Shown here one piece after another: positions 38,697 to 46,446 of a stretch of 64,000 nt of DNA. The stretch covers positions 1 to 64,000 of the forward strand of contig JAEZRC010000007.1 in assembly GCA_023440965.1 (NCBI GenBank), written 5' to 3'. Position numbers and translations under genes: made by a program. Numbering within the stretch: the first letter of the stretch is position 1; the number at the start of each line of letters is the position of its first letter. The notes beneath the pieces are model-generated. The model was not told the origin of the DNA, did no database searches, and was given only the letters and a program-made list of their open reading frames with translations. Source of the DNA: Bacillota bacterium. Its GTDB lineage: Bacteria > Bacillota > Clostridia > Oscillospirales > Ruminococcaceae.

Positions 38697-38709
38697 CGGG
38701 GTGTTAAAA

Positions 38710-38973
38710 ATGGCACTAGTAAATATGATGGAACTTGTTGTAAAGCAACGTCTTGATGAAATTCTTGAAACAACAGATTGCTGTAAATGTGAAACCTGTT
38801 ATCTTGATATGCTTGCTATTGCTCTTAATTATTGCAAACCTCGATATGTTAATACTCTTCAGGGCGAATTGATGGTAAAAATCGATTCAACAGAACGTCA
38901 GAAATCAATTGACCTTGATATTGCTATATTAAAATCTATTGAGATTGTGAAGCAGCATCCGCATCACGAATAA
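38710..38973 (+). CDS. ComFB-like late competence protein
   Basis: This small protein (about 87 residues) matches the ComFB family in VNMMELVVKQRLDEIL, the cysteine pair CCKCETCYLDMLAIALN, and PRYVNTLQGEL. Members from other bacteria bind zinc and, in cyanobacteria, cyclic dinucleotides; the role in Clostridia is unknown. ATG 38710 follows GGGGTG by 6 bases; GTG 38701 is unlikely. It is in an operon with the DUF1015 gene. Confidence 0.8.
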   Translation: MALVNMMELVVKQRLDEILETTDCCKCETCYLDMLAIALNYCKPRYVNTLQGELMVKIDSTERQKSIDLDIAILKSIEIVKQHPHHE

Positions 38974-38977
38974 TTTT

Positions 38978-39008
38978 AAAGTCCTCTTTGATGAGGACTT
39001 TGTGTTTT
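38978..39008 (+). terminator. Terminator after comFB-like gene
   Basis: AAAGTCCTC pairs with GAGGACTTT, followed by GTGTTTT. Confidence 0.85.
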
Positions 39009-39058
39009 ATTGACTATAATAAAATCAAGTTTAAATTAATCATGTCTGAGGTATTTTT

Positions 39059-40012
39059 ATGGGAATTTCTTTAATAGTATTGTCGCAAGTAATTATTATG
39101 TTTCTGCTTATTGGTGTAGGATTTTTCTGTTATAAAATAAAAATGATAAGCGAACAGTCAGCATCACAGCTTTCTGATATTCTTCTATTGATTGTCACAC
39201 CTGCTTTGATTATCAATGCCTTTCAAATTAAATTTAAAGCGGAATTGTTAAAAGGTCTGTTAATATCGCTGTCTTTAGCAATTATAAGCATTTTCATAGG
39301 AATTTTGATTTCTATAATAACAATAAGAAAAAAACCTGATAACAATGACTATAAGGCAGAAAGAATGGCTTGTGTTTACAGCAATTCTGGTTTTATGGGT
39401 ATTCCTCTTATTCATGCTGTTCTGCCTGTTAATGGAGTTTTCTTTGCAAGCATTTATATAGCTATTTTCAATGTTTTTGTATGGACTCATGGAGTTACAG
39501 TTATGAAAGGTAATTTTTCAAAAAAAGATATTAAAAAAGTTGTTTTATCTGCACCGATAATCAGCGTAATTGTTGGTATCCTTCTTTTTGTATTTCAGAT
39601 GAAACTGCCTAATGTAATTGGTTCAACTATCGGATATATTGCTGATTTAAATACTCCGCTCGCAATGATAATCACAGGAATTTACATAGCAAAATCAAAT
39701 CTTCTTACAGCTTTCACTGATAAAAAAATATATAAAGTTGTTATTATAAGATTACTGTTAATACCTTTGATTATGGTTTCATTCTTTATGTTCATTAATA
39801 TATCGGAAGAATTCAGAACGATAATGATTGCAAATCTTATTGCGACAGCTTGCCCTACAGCAGCAGTAACATTGCTGTTTGCAACAAAATTTAAATCAAA
39901 TCCAGAGTATGCTTCTAAAATAATAGCAGTAACAACGCTGTTTTCAATAATAACAATACCTCTTATTATGCTTATTATGGACAAGACTGCTGGTATGTTC
40001 GCAATAATATAA
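39059..40012 (+). CDS. AEC-family transporter
   Basis: This 317-residue membrane protein of the auxin efflux carrier (AEC) family has about ten helices. Motifs are GVGFFCYKIKMISEQSASQL with LLIVTPALIINAF in the first bundle, CVYSNSGFMGIPLI in the middle, and NLIATACPTAAVTLLFA in the second bundle. Bacterial members export dicarboxylates or amino acids; the substrate here is unknown. It is preceded by GAGGT and monocistronic. Confidence 0.85.
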   Translation: MGISLIVLSQVIIMFLLIGVGFFCYKIKMISEQSASQLSDILLLIVTPALIINAFQIKFKAELLKGLLISLSLAIISIFIGILISIITIRKKPDNNDYKAERMACVYSNSGFMGIPLIHAVLPVNGVFFASIYIAIFNVFVWTHGVTVMKGNFSKKDIKKVVLSAPIISVIVGILLFVFQMKLPNVIGSTIGYIADLNTPLAMIITGIYIAKSNLLTAFTDKKIYKVVIIRLLLIPLIMVSFFMFINISEEFRTIMIANLIATACPTAAVTLLFATKFKSNPEYASKIIAVTTLFSIITIPLIMLIMDKTAGMFAII

Positions 40013-40049
40013 TTTTTATATAATTGTCTTTATCTTTTTTTAATAATAC

Positions 40050-40078
40050 TTGTCATTTTAAGATTATTCTGTTAAAAC
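40050..40078 (+). promoter_or_regulatory. Candidate promoter of the structured RNA
   Basis: TTGTCA (40050-40055), 17-bp spacer, TAAAAC (40073-40078). It would start RNA near 40085, just where the closing stem of the structured RNA begins. Confidence 0.4.
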
Positions 40079-40084
40079 AAGTAG

Positions 40085-40286
40085 TTGAGAAATACTGTGT
40101 AAATACGTAGTTGTCGCACATTGATTTTTTCTGCATAAAATACTATAGTCAGAAGAAATAATGTCTGTGACATGTTGATTGAAAGTGGCACTTATGTGTC
40201 CACAGGGGAGCTTTCAGTCCGTCTTGCACATTTTCTTTTGTATATATAAATGAGGTTAAGGGCGTTGCCCTTAACCTCTTTGTTTT
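40085..40286 (+). ncRNA. Candidate ~200-nt structured RNA (6S-like?)
   Basis: A 384-bp gap before rpe contains a closing stem GAAA+TGTGTAA (40089-40102) with TTGCACA+TTTC (40224-40235). Inside are a long hairpin 40113-40171 (core 40124-40133/40150-40159) and a second hairpin 40177-40219 whose tip pairs TGGCAC with GTGTCCA. A perfect 12-bp terminator (40252-40278) follows. Length, a closing stem with a large internal opening and a 3'-side hairpin recall 6S RNA, but no family was identified. An rpe leader riboswitch is the alternative. Confidence 0.5.
40252..40286 (+). terminator. Strong terminator of the structured RNA
   Basis: GAGGTTAAGGGC pairs perfectly with GCCCTTAACCTC around a 3-base loop, followed by TTTGTTTT; 111 bp before rpe. 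Confidence 0.93.
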
Positions 40287-40396
40287 GATAACTAAAAATA
40301 AATCGAATTATGTCGTAATCTATTGACGATTTTTAAAAAAAATACTATAATTATATGGTATGTAAATCAGTTAATAACATTTATTATGGAGGATTA

Positions 40397-41044
40397 ATGA
40401 AAACTTTAGTTTCAGCTTCAGTATTAAGTGCAGATTTTTCAATTCTTGCTCAAGAACTTAAAAAAGCAGAAACATCGGGTGTTGATATGATTCACTTTGA
40501 TGTTATGGATGGTCATTTTGTCCCTAATATCAGTTTTGGTATTCCTGTATTGAAAAGTATAAAAAAATGCACAGCACTTACTTTTGATGTGCATCTTATG
40601 ATAACATACCCTATTGATTATGTTGAGCAATTTGCAAAGGCGGGAGCTGACATTATTACATTCCATGCAGAATCTTCAAGTGATATAGATAAAACTATTG
40701 ATAAAATTCATTCGTTTGGCTTGAAAGCTGGTCTTTCAATAAAGCCTGGAACACCTTGTGAAGCTATTTATAAATATATTGATAAACTTGATATGGTACT
40801 TGTTATGACTGTAGAGCCTGGCTTTGGCGGACAAGGTTTTATTGACGGCACTATAAAAAAAATATCTGAAATTAAGAAATATATTGATGATAATAATTAT
40901 TCAGTTGATATACAGGTTGATGGTGGTATAAACGACAAAACTGCTCAGCTTGTTAAAAAAGCTGGAGCAAATAATCTTGTTTCGGGATCATATTTGTTCA
41001 ATTCAAATGATATGGCGAAATCCGTCAAAACTTTGAATAATTAA
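40397..41044 (+). CDS. rpe: Ribulose-phosphate 3-epimerase
   Basis: This TIM-barrel epimerase of about 215 residues interconverts ribulose-5-P and xylulose-5-P. Motifs: SVLSADFSILAQEL, MIHFDVMDGHFVPNISFG (metal His and catalytic Asp), FDVHLMI, MTVEPGFGGQGFI and QVDGGINDKTA with the second Asp. ATG 40397 is chosen because GGAGG lies 7 bases upstream. Its stop overlaps the stop of the convergent mecA-like gene. Confidence 0.96.
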   Translation: MKTLVSASVLSADFSILAQELKKAETSGVDMIHFDVMDGHFVPNISFGIPVLKSIKKCTALTFDVHLMITYPIDYVEQFAKAGADIITFHAESSSDIDKTIDKIHSFGLKAGLSIKPGTPCEAIYKYIDKLDMVLVMTVEPGFGGQGFIDGTIKKISEIKKYIDDNNYSVDIQVDGGINDKTAQLVKKAGANNLVSGSYLFNSNDMAKSVKTLNN

Positions 41045-41616
41045 TTCGGATATTTTCTGCTGATTTCCTCAATAGCGTTTATCGGGAATATACAGGTATA
41101 ATGCTCTCTGATAGCGCTCGCTTCAATTTCACTATTTCCCGAAATCTGACAGAATTCGCCAAGAATAGTTCTGAGTTTTTTATCAGCTTTTTTAAATATC
41201 TGTAATATAAGCTGATATGTTCCATCGCTGTAATAAAGCTCGCTGTTATGTAATATATGATTAAACATCTCATATATTTTTGATGTAACTTCCAGCAGTA
41301 CTTCGGGCGAATCTATTTTACATATTAAAGTGATGTATAAACTGCTTTTCTCGGGTGTGACCTTGACATTGCTGTTTAGTATTGAAAGATAAAGTAGGCA
41401 TCCGCCGTCATCTTTTGGAAATGCTTCTACAAATAATCTTTCGGATGACAGATCAATGTTTTTTTCATCTTTTATATTGTCAATAAGATCAATCAGCAGT
41501 CTTTTCGTTTCAGGATTTGAGCGATCCAATTTATCAAAGCTAATGTCATAAAGCGACATATCATTTTCGTTCAAAATAATTTTTATTGTGTTGGAACTGA
41601 TTATTTCTATAATCAT
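41041..41616 (-). CDS. MecA-like adaptor protein
   Basis: This protein of about 191 residues resembles the MecA/YpbH adaptors that deliver substrates to ClpCP in Firmicutes. The N-terminal part has TIKIILNENDMSLYDISFDKL and a segment with RLLIDLIDNI, like the substrate-binding half. The C-terminal part has DSPEVLLEVTSKIYEMFN and YQLILQIFKKA. The central linker is short. ATG 41616 follows GGAGTG by 6 bases. The stop codons of this gene and rpe overlap, with no terminator between them. Confidence 0.8.
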   Translation of the reverse strand: MIIEIISSNTIKIILNENDMSLYDISFDKLDRSNPETKRLLIDLIDNIKDEKNIDLSSERLFVEAFPKDDGGCLLYLSILNSNVKVTPEKSSLYITLICKIDSPEVLLEVTSKIYEMFNHILHNSELYYSDGTYQLILQIFKKADKKLRTILGEFCQISGNSEIEASAIREHYTCIFPINAIEEISRKYPN

Positions 41617-41660
41617 TGAAATCACTCCGTTTCAAAATCATGTTGGAAGGATAGTGAAAT

Positions 41661-43556
41661 ATGTTAAACAATAATACAGAAAAAACTGAATTATCATATT
41701 TTGTGGATGCACTTTTTTGTTTGCTTGCTCTTGTGGTAATGTCAGTATTTTATTACGGTTATCGGGTGCTGATTGTCACATCACTTTCAGTGTTTGTATG
41801 TTACGCTACCGATTTTTTGTGTTCGTATCTCAGAAATAAGAAATATGTATTTAATGACTATACATCAATTACTGGAGGATTTATATTAGCCCTCCTTATG
41901 CCTGCATCAATACCGTATGGGGTCATAATAATTGCAGCTGTAGTAGTTACTGTTATCGGTAAGCAGGCTTTTGGTGGAAATGACAATCTTATTTTTAATC
42001 CTGTTGCAGTGGGCTATGCTTTAGTTACACTATGCTGGAGTAAGGTAATGTTAATGTTTCCTTCGCCGATTCCTTTGGGTCAGTTAAGTCTTGCATCACA
42101 GATTTCTGAAACTCAGTCTCATTCTTTAACATATTTTTTAAACATGGGTAATATTCCATTTTTTTATCGTTTGGATATCCTGCTTGGTAGATTTGAAGGT
42201 CCTATGGGCACCTCGCACATAATAATTTTATTTGTATGCTTATTCTGTTTTGTGTTGAGAAAATCAGCATCAATATTTACAGTTGTATCATCATTAATTA
42301 CATTAGTTATAGGTGCTGGGCTATTTCCATTGGCTTATAATATTTCTTTGAAAGCAGCTATAATTTTTGAAATTATCAGTTGTTCCACGATTTATGTTCT
42401 GTTACTACTGTTATGCGATCACAGAATTATTCCAAAAACACGTACAGGTCAAAGTCTTTATGGTATCCTGTTTGCTATTATGACATTGTTCCTGAGAAGG
42501 TATATTGGTCTTGAGCTATCAGCAATTTTTGCAGTCTTGTTCTCCAATGTACTTGTTAGCACAATGGATGATTTAGGAATATTATTAATTAAACTTTTAA
42601 AATCAATAAAAAAATTAATTCCACAAATAGGCAGATTGTTATTATTTATTGTTATATCAATAGGAAAATTGTTTAAAAAGCTTTTTATAAAAATGGTAAG
42701 AAAAACAACTCAATCTAATAGTGAAGATATAAACAAAGCTTATAATAAAGCTAATGAGGAATCTGTCGAAGATGTTTCAGGACCAGCATTAGAAGAATCT
42801 AATGATAATGTATTAGCTGTTGAAAATGCAAAGCTAAAGAATAATTCAAATAAACTAAAACCTAAGCAAACAATTATATTAGAGATTACTGATAAAACAA
42901 AACATAATGATAAATCTCAAGAAATTTATGAAGATACTGTTAAAAAGATAACAGTTGAAAAAGCATTAATAATGAATTCAGAGACAACTGATAAAAGGTC
43001 AGTTGAATCAACGCAAAAGAAAAAACAAAATAAGAATAGAAAACGTTCTCCGAAAATAGCTGTTACTGAAAAAAATAATGAAAAGATTACTGAAATTCAA
43101 TTGGTTGAACTAATGACTTTAGACAATAAGTCAGTTGAAGAATCAAGAGATGATATTGAGAATGAAATAGTTATACAAACAACTCTTGAGCAGACTTCTT
43201 TGATTGTTAAAGAAAAACCAGCAGTTCCTCAACCAAAGAAGCGAAACTATAAAAAGAGAACTTCACAGAAGGCAAAACAAGAAGAAAATATAAATGAGCA
43301 GACTACATTAGATGAAGTTATAATTGAAAATATTGAAGATAAAAACGATTCTAAAGTTAAAAATGATACTGGTATTGTTCATGAACAGCCTCAAAAAACA
43401 ACAATTAACAGGAAAAAAGCTTTGAATACAGATGATACTATATTAAGTACACTAAAAGAAAAAGCGGATAGTAAAAACATATCTTCGACAAAAAATACAT
43501 CTTCTTCTAAATCAAATTCCAAAACCCATCCTGGTTCAGAAAAGGGGGAAAAGTAA
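41661..43556 (+). CDS. RnfD-like membrane protein with a long charged C-terminal tail
   Basis: This 631-residue protein has about ten membrane helices in residues 1-330 related to RnfD/NqrB (FLCSYLRNKK, DYTSITGGFILALLMP, NLIFNPVAVGYALV, CDHRIIPKTRTGQSLYG). The S/T-GAT motif that carries covalent FMN in RnfD is absent; the aligned stretch reads TQSHSLTYF, and GNIPGSIGETS is replaced by GRFEGPMGTSH. Residues about 345-631 are a low-complexity Lys/Glu/Asn/Thr-rich cytosolic tail with basic blocks such as QKKKQNKNRKRSP, not found in normal RnfD. TAA is directly followed by the next start. RnfB, RnfC and RnfG are missing from the locus. Electron-transport activity is doubtful. Confidence 0.8.
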   Translation: MLNNNTEKTELSYFVDALFCLLALVVMSVFYYGYRVLIVTSLSVFVCYATDFLCSYLRNKKYVFNDYTSITGGFILALLMPASIPYGVIIIAAVVVTVIGKQAFGGNDNLIFNPVAVGYALVTLCWSKVMLMFPSPIPLGQLSLASQISETQSHSLTYFLNMGNIPFFYRLDILLGRFEGPMGTSHIIILFVCLFCFVLRKSASIFTVVSSLITLVIGAGLFPLAYNISLKAAIIFEIISCSTIYVLLLLLCDHRIIPKTRTGQSLYGILFAIMTLFLRRYIGLELSAIFAVLFSNVLVSTMDDLGILLIKLLKSIKKLIPQIGRLLLFIVISIGKLFKKLFIKMVRKTTQSNSEDINKAYNKANEESVEDVSGPALEESNDNVLAVENAKLKNNSNKLKPKQTIILEITDKTKHNDKSQEIYEDTVKKITVEKALIMNSETTDKRSVESTQKKKQNKNRKRSPKIAVTEKNNEKITEIQLVELMTLDNKSVEESRDDIENEIVIQTTLEQTSLIVKEKPAVPQPKKRNYKKRTSQKAKQEENINEQTTLDEVIIENIEDKNDSKVKNDTGIVHEQPQKTTINRKKALNTDDTILSTLKEKADSKNISSTKNTSSSKSNSKTHPGSEKGEK

Positions 43557-44174
43557 TTGTTAAAAGATACTAATGGAGGAAATAGTGTAAAATCTTCGTT
43601 ACTGGATGGTATTTATACTAAAAATACTATATTGGTTAGTGGACTAGTAATTGCTCCAGCAGTTTTTGTTGCAAATACTGTATATAAAAGTTTAGCTCTA
43701 ATTTTCACTTTTTCAATAATAACTTTTCTGACCGTTATCATTTCATCATTTATTTCAAGAAACATCGTTTACACTATCCGCATTATATTATATACTTTAA
43801 TAGCAGCATTGGTGTATGTACCTATAGCAAGCATATCAATGCAGATTTTCCCTGAATATGTTATTAATGAAATGGGAATAATGCTCCCTTTACTTATTAC
43901 AAACTCTTTAATTATGACGAAAACCGAACTTAGATTTTTTAGACAAAAGAAAAATAAGATGATTTTTGATGTTTTATCATATATAGTGGGATTTGATATA
44001 GTAGTTTTTATTTTAGGATTTGTAAGAGAAATATTTGGAACAGGCTCAATATCTAATAAAATTCTTGGTGTGCCACTTACTTTCCCAGTGCTTATTTATC
44101 CTTTCGGTGGCTTTCTACTTATTGGATTGTGCGCTGCACTGTTTAGAAAAGTACAGTCGTACTTTTCAGAATAG
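43557..44174 (+). CDS. RnfE-like membrane protein
   Basis: This 205-residue, six-helix protein of the RnfA/RnfE/NqrD/NqrE family resembles RnfE at VYVPIASISMQIFPEY and, in the C-terminus, GFVREIFGTGSISNKILG and FGGFLLIGLCAALF. The two cysteines that in Rnf/Nqr bind an intramembrane [2Fe-2S] cluster are not at the expected sites: LGLCP is replaced by SGLVIAPAVF, and the VNC segment by LLITNSLIM. The start is TTG 43557 directly after the previous stop, with GGGGG upstream, so translation is coupled to the RnfD-like gene. Confidence 0.78.
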   Translation: MLKDTNGGNSVKSSLLDGIYTKNTILVSGLVIAPAVFVANTVYKSLALIFTFSIITFLTVIISSFISRNIVYTIRIILYTLIAALVYVPIASISMQIFPEYVINEMGIMLPLLITNSLIMTKTELRFFRQKKNKMIFDVLSYIVGFDIVVFILGFVREIFGTGSISNKILGVPLTFPVLIYPFGGFLLIGLCAALFRKVQSYFSE

Positions 44175-44184
44175 AGGTATATAA

Positions 44185-44778
44185 ATGGAATTTTTTATGG
44201 AAATATTACTTGTTGCTTTAACAGCAATGGTTTTTGAGAATACTATTTTTACACGTGCAATTGGAACAAGCACAATGCTGATTGCGGCAAAAAACAAGAA
44301 GGAATTAATTCCTTTCGGTTTGTCAATAACATATATTTGTACTTTTTCGAGTGTATTGACTTATTTTGCTGATAAGTACCTTCTTTCAAGCGAAGCTAGC
44401 GTACTTTATATGCCGCTAGTTTATGTATCAATTATCGGTATTGTTTATGTTATAACTTTACTTTCAATGTGGAAGTGGGCATACAATCTTTTTATAAGAA
44501 TTAAAAAATTTGTTCATTTATCAGCATTTAACTGTGCTGTTCTCGGAACACTATTTTTAAATAGATATGAAAGTGATAGCTTTCTTGGATATATCATATT
44601 CGGGTTGGGAACAGGTATCGGCTTCTTTTTTGCATCTTATCTAGTTTCGGTTTCATATGAAAAACTTAATTCCCCAAAGGTCCCGCAGGCTTTCAGAGGA
44701 TTTCCTATTACAATGATTTATATCGGCATAATTTCTATGGTGTTTTTTGTACTTACTGGTACAATGCCTAAGATTTAG
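44185..44778 (+). CDS. RnfA-like membrane protein
   Basis: This 197-residue protein of six helices resembles RnfA. The first cluster cysteine is lost: where RnfA has LGICPFLG, this protein has AIGTSTML at residues 25-32. The second site is kept as FNCAVLG. It ends with FRGFPITMIYIGIISM, the RnfA-type tail (preferring a 'GxPI' turn). It follows the RnfE-like gene by 10 bp and precedes the putative glycoside hydrolase gene by 17 bp, so the four genes form one operon. Confidence 0.78.
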   Translation: MEFFMEILLVALTAMVFENTIFTRAIGTSTMLIAAKNKKELIPFGLSITYICTFSSVLTYFADKYLLSSEASVLYMPLVYVSIIGIVYVITLLSMWKWAYNLFIRIKKFVHLSAFNCAVLGTLFLNRYESDSFLGYIIFGLGTGIGFFFASYLVSVSYEKLNSPKVPQAFRGFPITMIYIGIISMVFFVLTGTMPKI

Positions 44779-44795
44779 AGCTTAAGGAGGATAAA

Positions 44796-45995
44796 ATGAA
44801 AAAAAAATACCGAGGCAGAAAAGTTAAGCATACAAAACGCTTATACGTTCGTAGAAAATCTCTTCCTAAAAAGATTCTATCTGTTGCTATAGTTATTGTT
44901 ATTATAGGTGGTCTTGGATTTGTAGGATATAGTATTGCTCCGCCATTAATTAAATTTTTCAAGGGATTAGGAAAAGATAATGATGATTCGTCAAGTAAAG
45001 TATGGACACCGCCAGAGGTATCATCTTCTCAGACTGATAGTTCAAAAAATGACAGTTCAGAGCCTGACAAGCAAACTCAAGATGCAAAGACAATGACTCT
45101 TACAAAAGAATCATTGTTAAGCGAACAAGCTTTAAAGGATGCACTAGTTAAAGCTAAAAATAGTGGATATCATGAAGTTTCTGTACCGCTTAAAATTCAG
45201 GGAGGAGAGTTATATTTCAAGACAGAGAATGCAACGGCTGTAAAAGCAAAAGCAGTAAAGGGAACATTAACTGCTTCTCAGATTCAGAAATTAATCAAAG
45301 ACAATGGTTTGACTCCTGTTGCACAGTTAAGTATATTAAATGATAATCTTGCTCCGAGGGCAGATTATCAAATAGGATATAAGTTTGAAAATCAGGAAAC
45401 GATGTGGCTTGATAACAGTCCTGACAGGGGCGGCAAGCCTTGGATGTCGCCATTTTCTCAACAGGCAAAGACATATATTACTCAGCTAATTGATGAGCTT
45501 GGTACTGCTGGTTTTACAAAGTTTATCACAACGGATTACGTATTCCCGAACTTTCTTCCAGGTGACCTTAACTACATTGGTGCTATTGTAAAAGATGCGA
45601 ACCGTAAAAATGCTTTGATTGCATTTGCTCAGCTGGTTAAAACTGATGTAGATAAGTATAAGGGACAGACAATGATTAAGATGTCTGCTGTTGATTCAAT
45701 TGCAGGAAAAAGTGAAGTGTTTGTTCCGGCAAGTCTTAATGGGCTTACTATTTCTACACAGATTGATGCTGCGACGCTACCACCGAAAATAACCTTAAAG
45801 GATAATAGTGTTATTGATTTATCTACACTAAATATTTATGACAGGGTAAAAACAATTACAACAAAAATCTCAGAGCTTTGTGGTGAAGAAAAAATTATTC
45901 CTGTTCTGAACACAGCTGGTCTTTCACAGCCAGATATTGATAGTGCAATAAAAGCATTGACAGACCTTGGATATAAGAGCTTTATAATTGCATAG
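44796..45995 (+). CDS. Membrane-anchored putative glycoside hydrolase (DUF4015-like)
   Basis: This 399-residue protein has a strongly basic cytosolic start (RGRKVKHTKRLYVRRK), one membrane helix (about residues 30-52), a Ser/Asp-rich linker (about 60-105) and an extracytoplasmic domain. That domain has an imperfect TIM-barrel pattern: WLDNSPDRGGKPWMSPFS, then GFTKFITTDYVFPNF with the conserved Asp-Tyr of DUF4015-type putative glycosidases. It is the last gene of the RnfDEA-like operon. A wall- or exopolysaccharide-related role is inference. Confidence 0.65.
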   Translation: MKKKYRGRKVKHTKRLYVRRKSLPKKILSVAIVIVIIGGLGFVGYSIAPPLIKFFKGLGKDNDDSSSKVWTPPEVSSSQTDSSKNDSSEPDKQTQDAKTMTLTKESLLSEQALKDALVKAKNSGYHEVSVPLKIQGGELYFKTENATAVKAKAVKGTLTASQIQKLIKDNGLTPVAQLSILNDNLAPRADYQIGYKFENQETMWLDNSPDRGGKPWMSPFSQQAKTYITQLIDELGTAGFTKFITTDYVFPNFLPGDLNYIGAIVKDANRKNALIAFAQLVKTDVDKYKGQTMIKMSAVDSIAGKSEVFVPASLNGLTISTQIDAATLPPKITLKDNSVIDLSTLNIYDRVKTITTKISELCGEEKIIPVLNTAGLSQPDIDSAIKALTDLGYKSFIIA

Positions 45996-46401
45996 TCAAG
46001 TCCTATAAGGGAATTTTATTGGCTGGGGCTGATGCCCCATTGAATATCTACCAAAAGCATTAGTTTTTCTGGCTGCCCCTAAAGGGGCGGCTTATTTTTT
46101 GCCAACATTTACCAGTCTCCCGTAAAAGGGTATGTATATTTCCTGAGTGTTAATTGGTATGATAAAATGTCGCCCTGAAACTGGTTTCTAACATATTATG
46201 CAATCCGCTTTTATTTTTTCCTACGTATCCACAAAATAACCTCTGAACTCAAAATGCCTGTTTCCATCCATTATTGGATATATCCTCTGATTTTAGTTTG
46301 GTTGGCAGACCTTAACTTTATTATATTTGTGGAGGTTTTATTTTCTACTCATAGCTTAAGCTTATTTGAACCACCAGCTTAGTAGGTGATTTTCGTTACA
46401 C
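45996..46401. other. Noncoding stretch with hairpins
   Basis: This is a 400-bp gap between convergent genes. It holds a GGGGC/GCCCC hairpin (about 46025-46038) and the terminator at 46072-46100. From 46100 to 46400 there is no coding sequence. A hairpin at about 46371-46389 (ACCACCAGCTTAGTAGGTG) resembles the subterminal hairpins of IS200/IS605-type elements. It may be a remnant of a non-autonomous element or an unrecognised RNA. Confidence 0.35.
46072..46100 (+). terminator. Terminator of the RnfDEA-like operon
   Basis: GCTGCCCC pairs with GGGGCGGC around TAAA, followed by TTATTTTTT, 76 bp after the last gene. Confidence 0.85.
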
Positions 46402-46440
46402 AATAAAAAAACACCTTAAAGTAATATACTTTAAGGTGTT
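46402..46440 (-). terminator. prfB terminator
   Basis: AACACCTTAAAGTA pairs with TACTTTAAGGTGTT, followed on the minus strand by a seven-T run. Confidence 0.92.
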
Positions 46441-46446
46441 AATTTT

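Noticed and set aside
41661..44778. Genuine Rnf electron-transport complex
   Set aside because: RnfB, RnfC and RnfG are absent and the cofactor-binding motifs are lost, so the genes are annotated only as Rnf-like.
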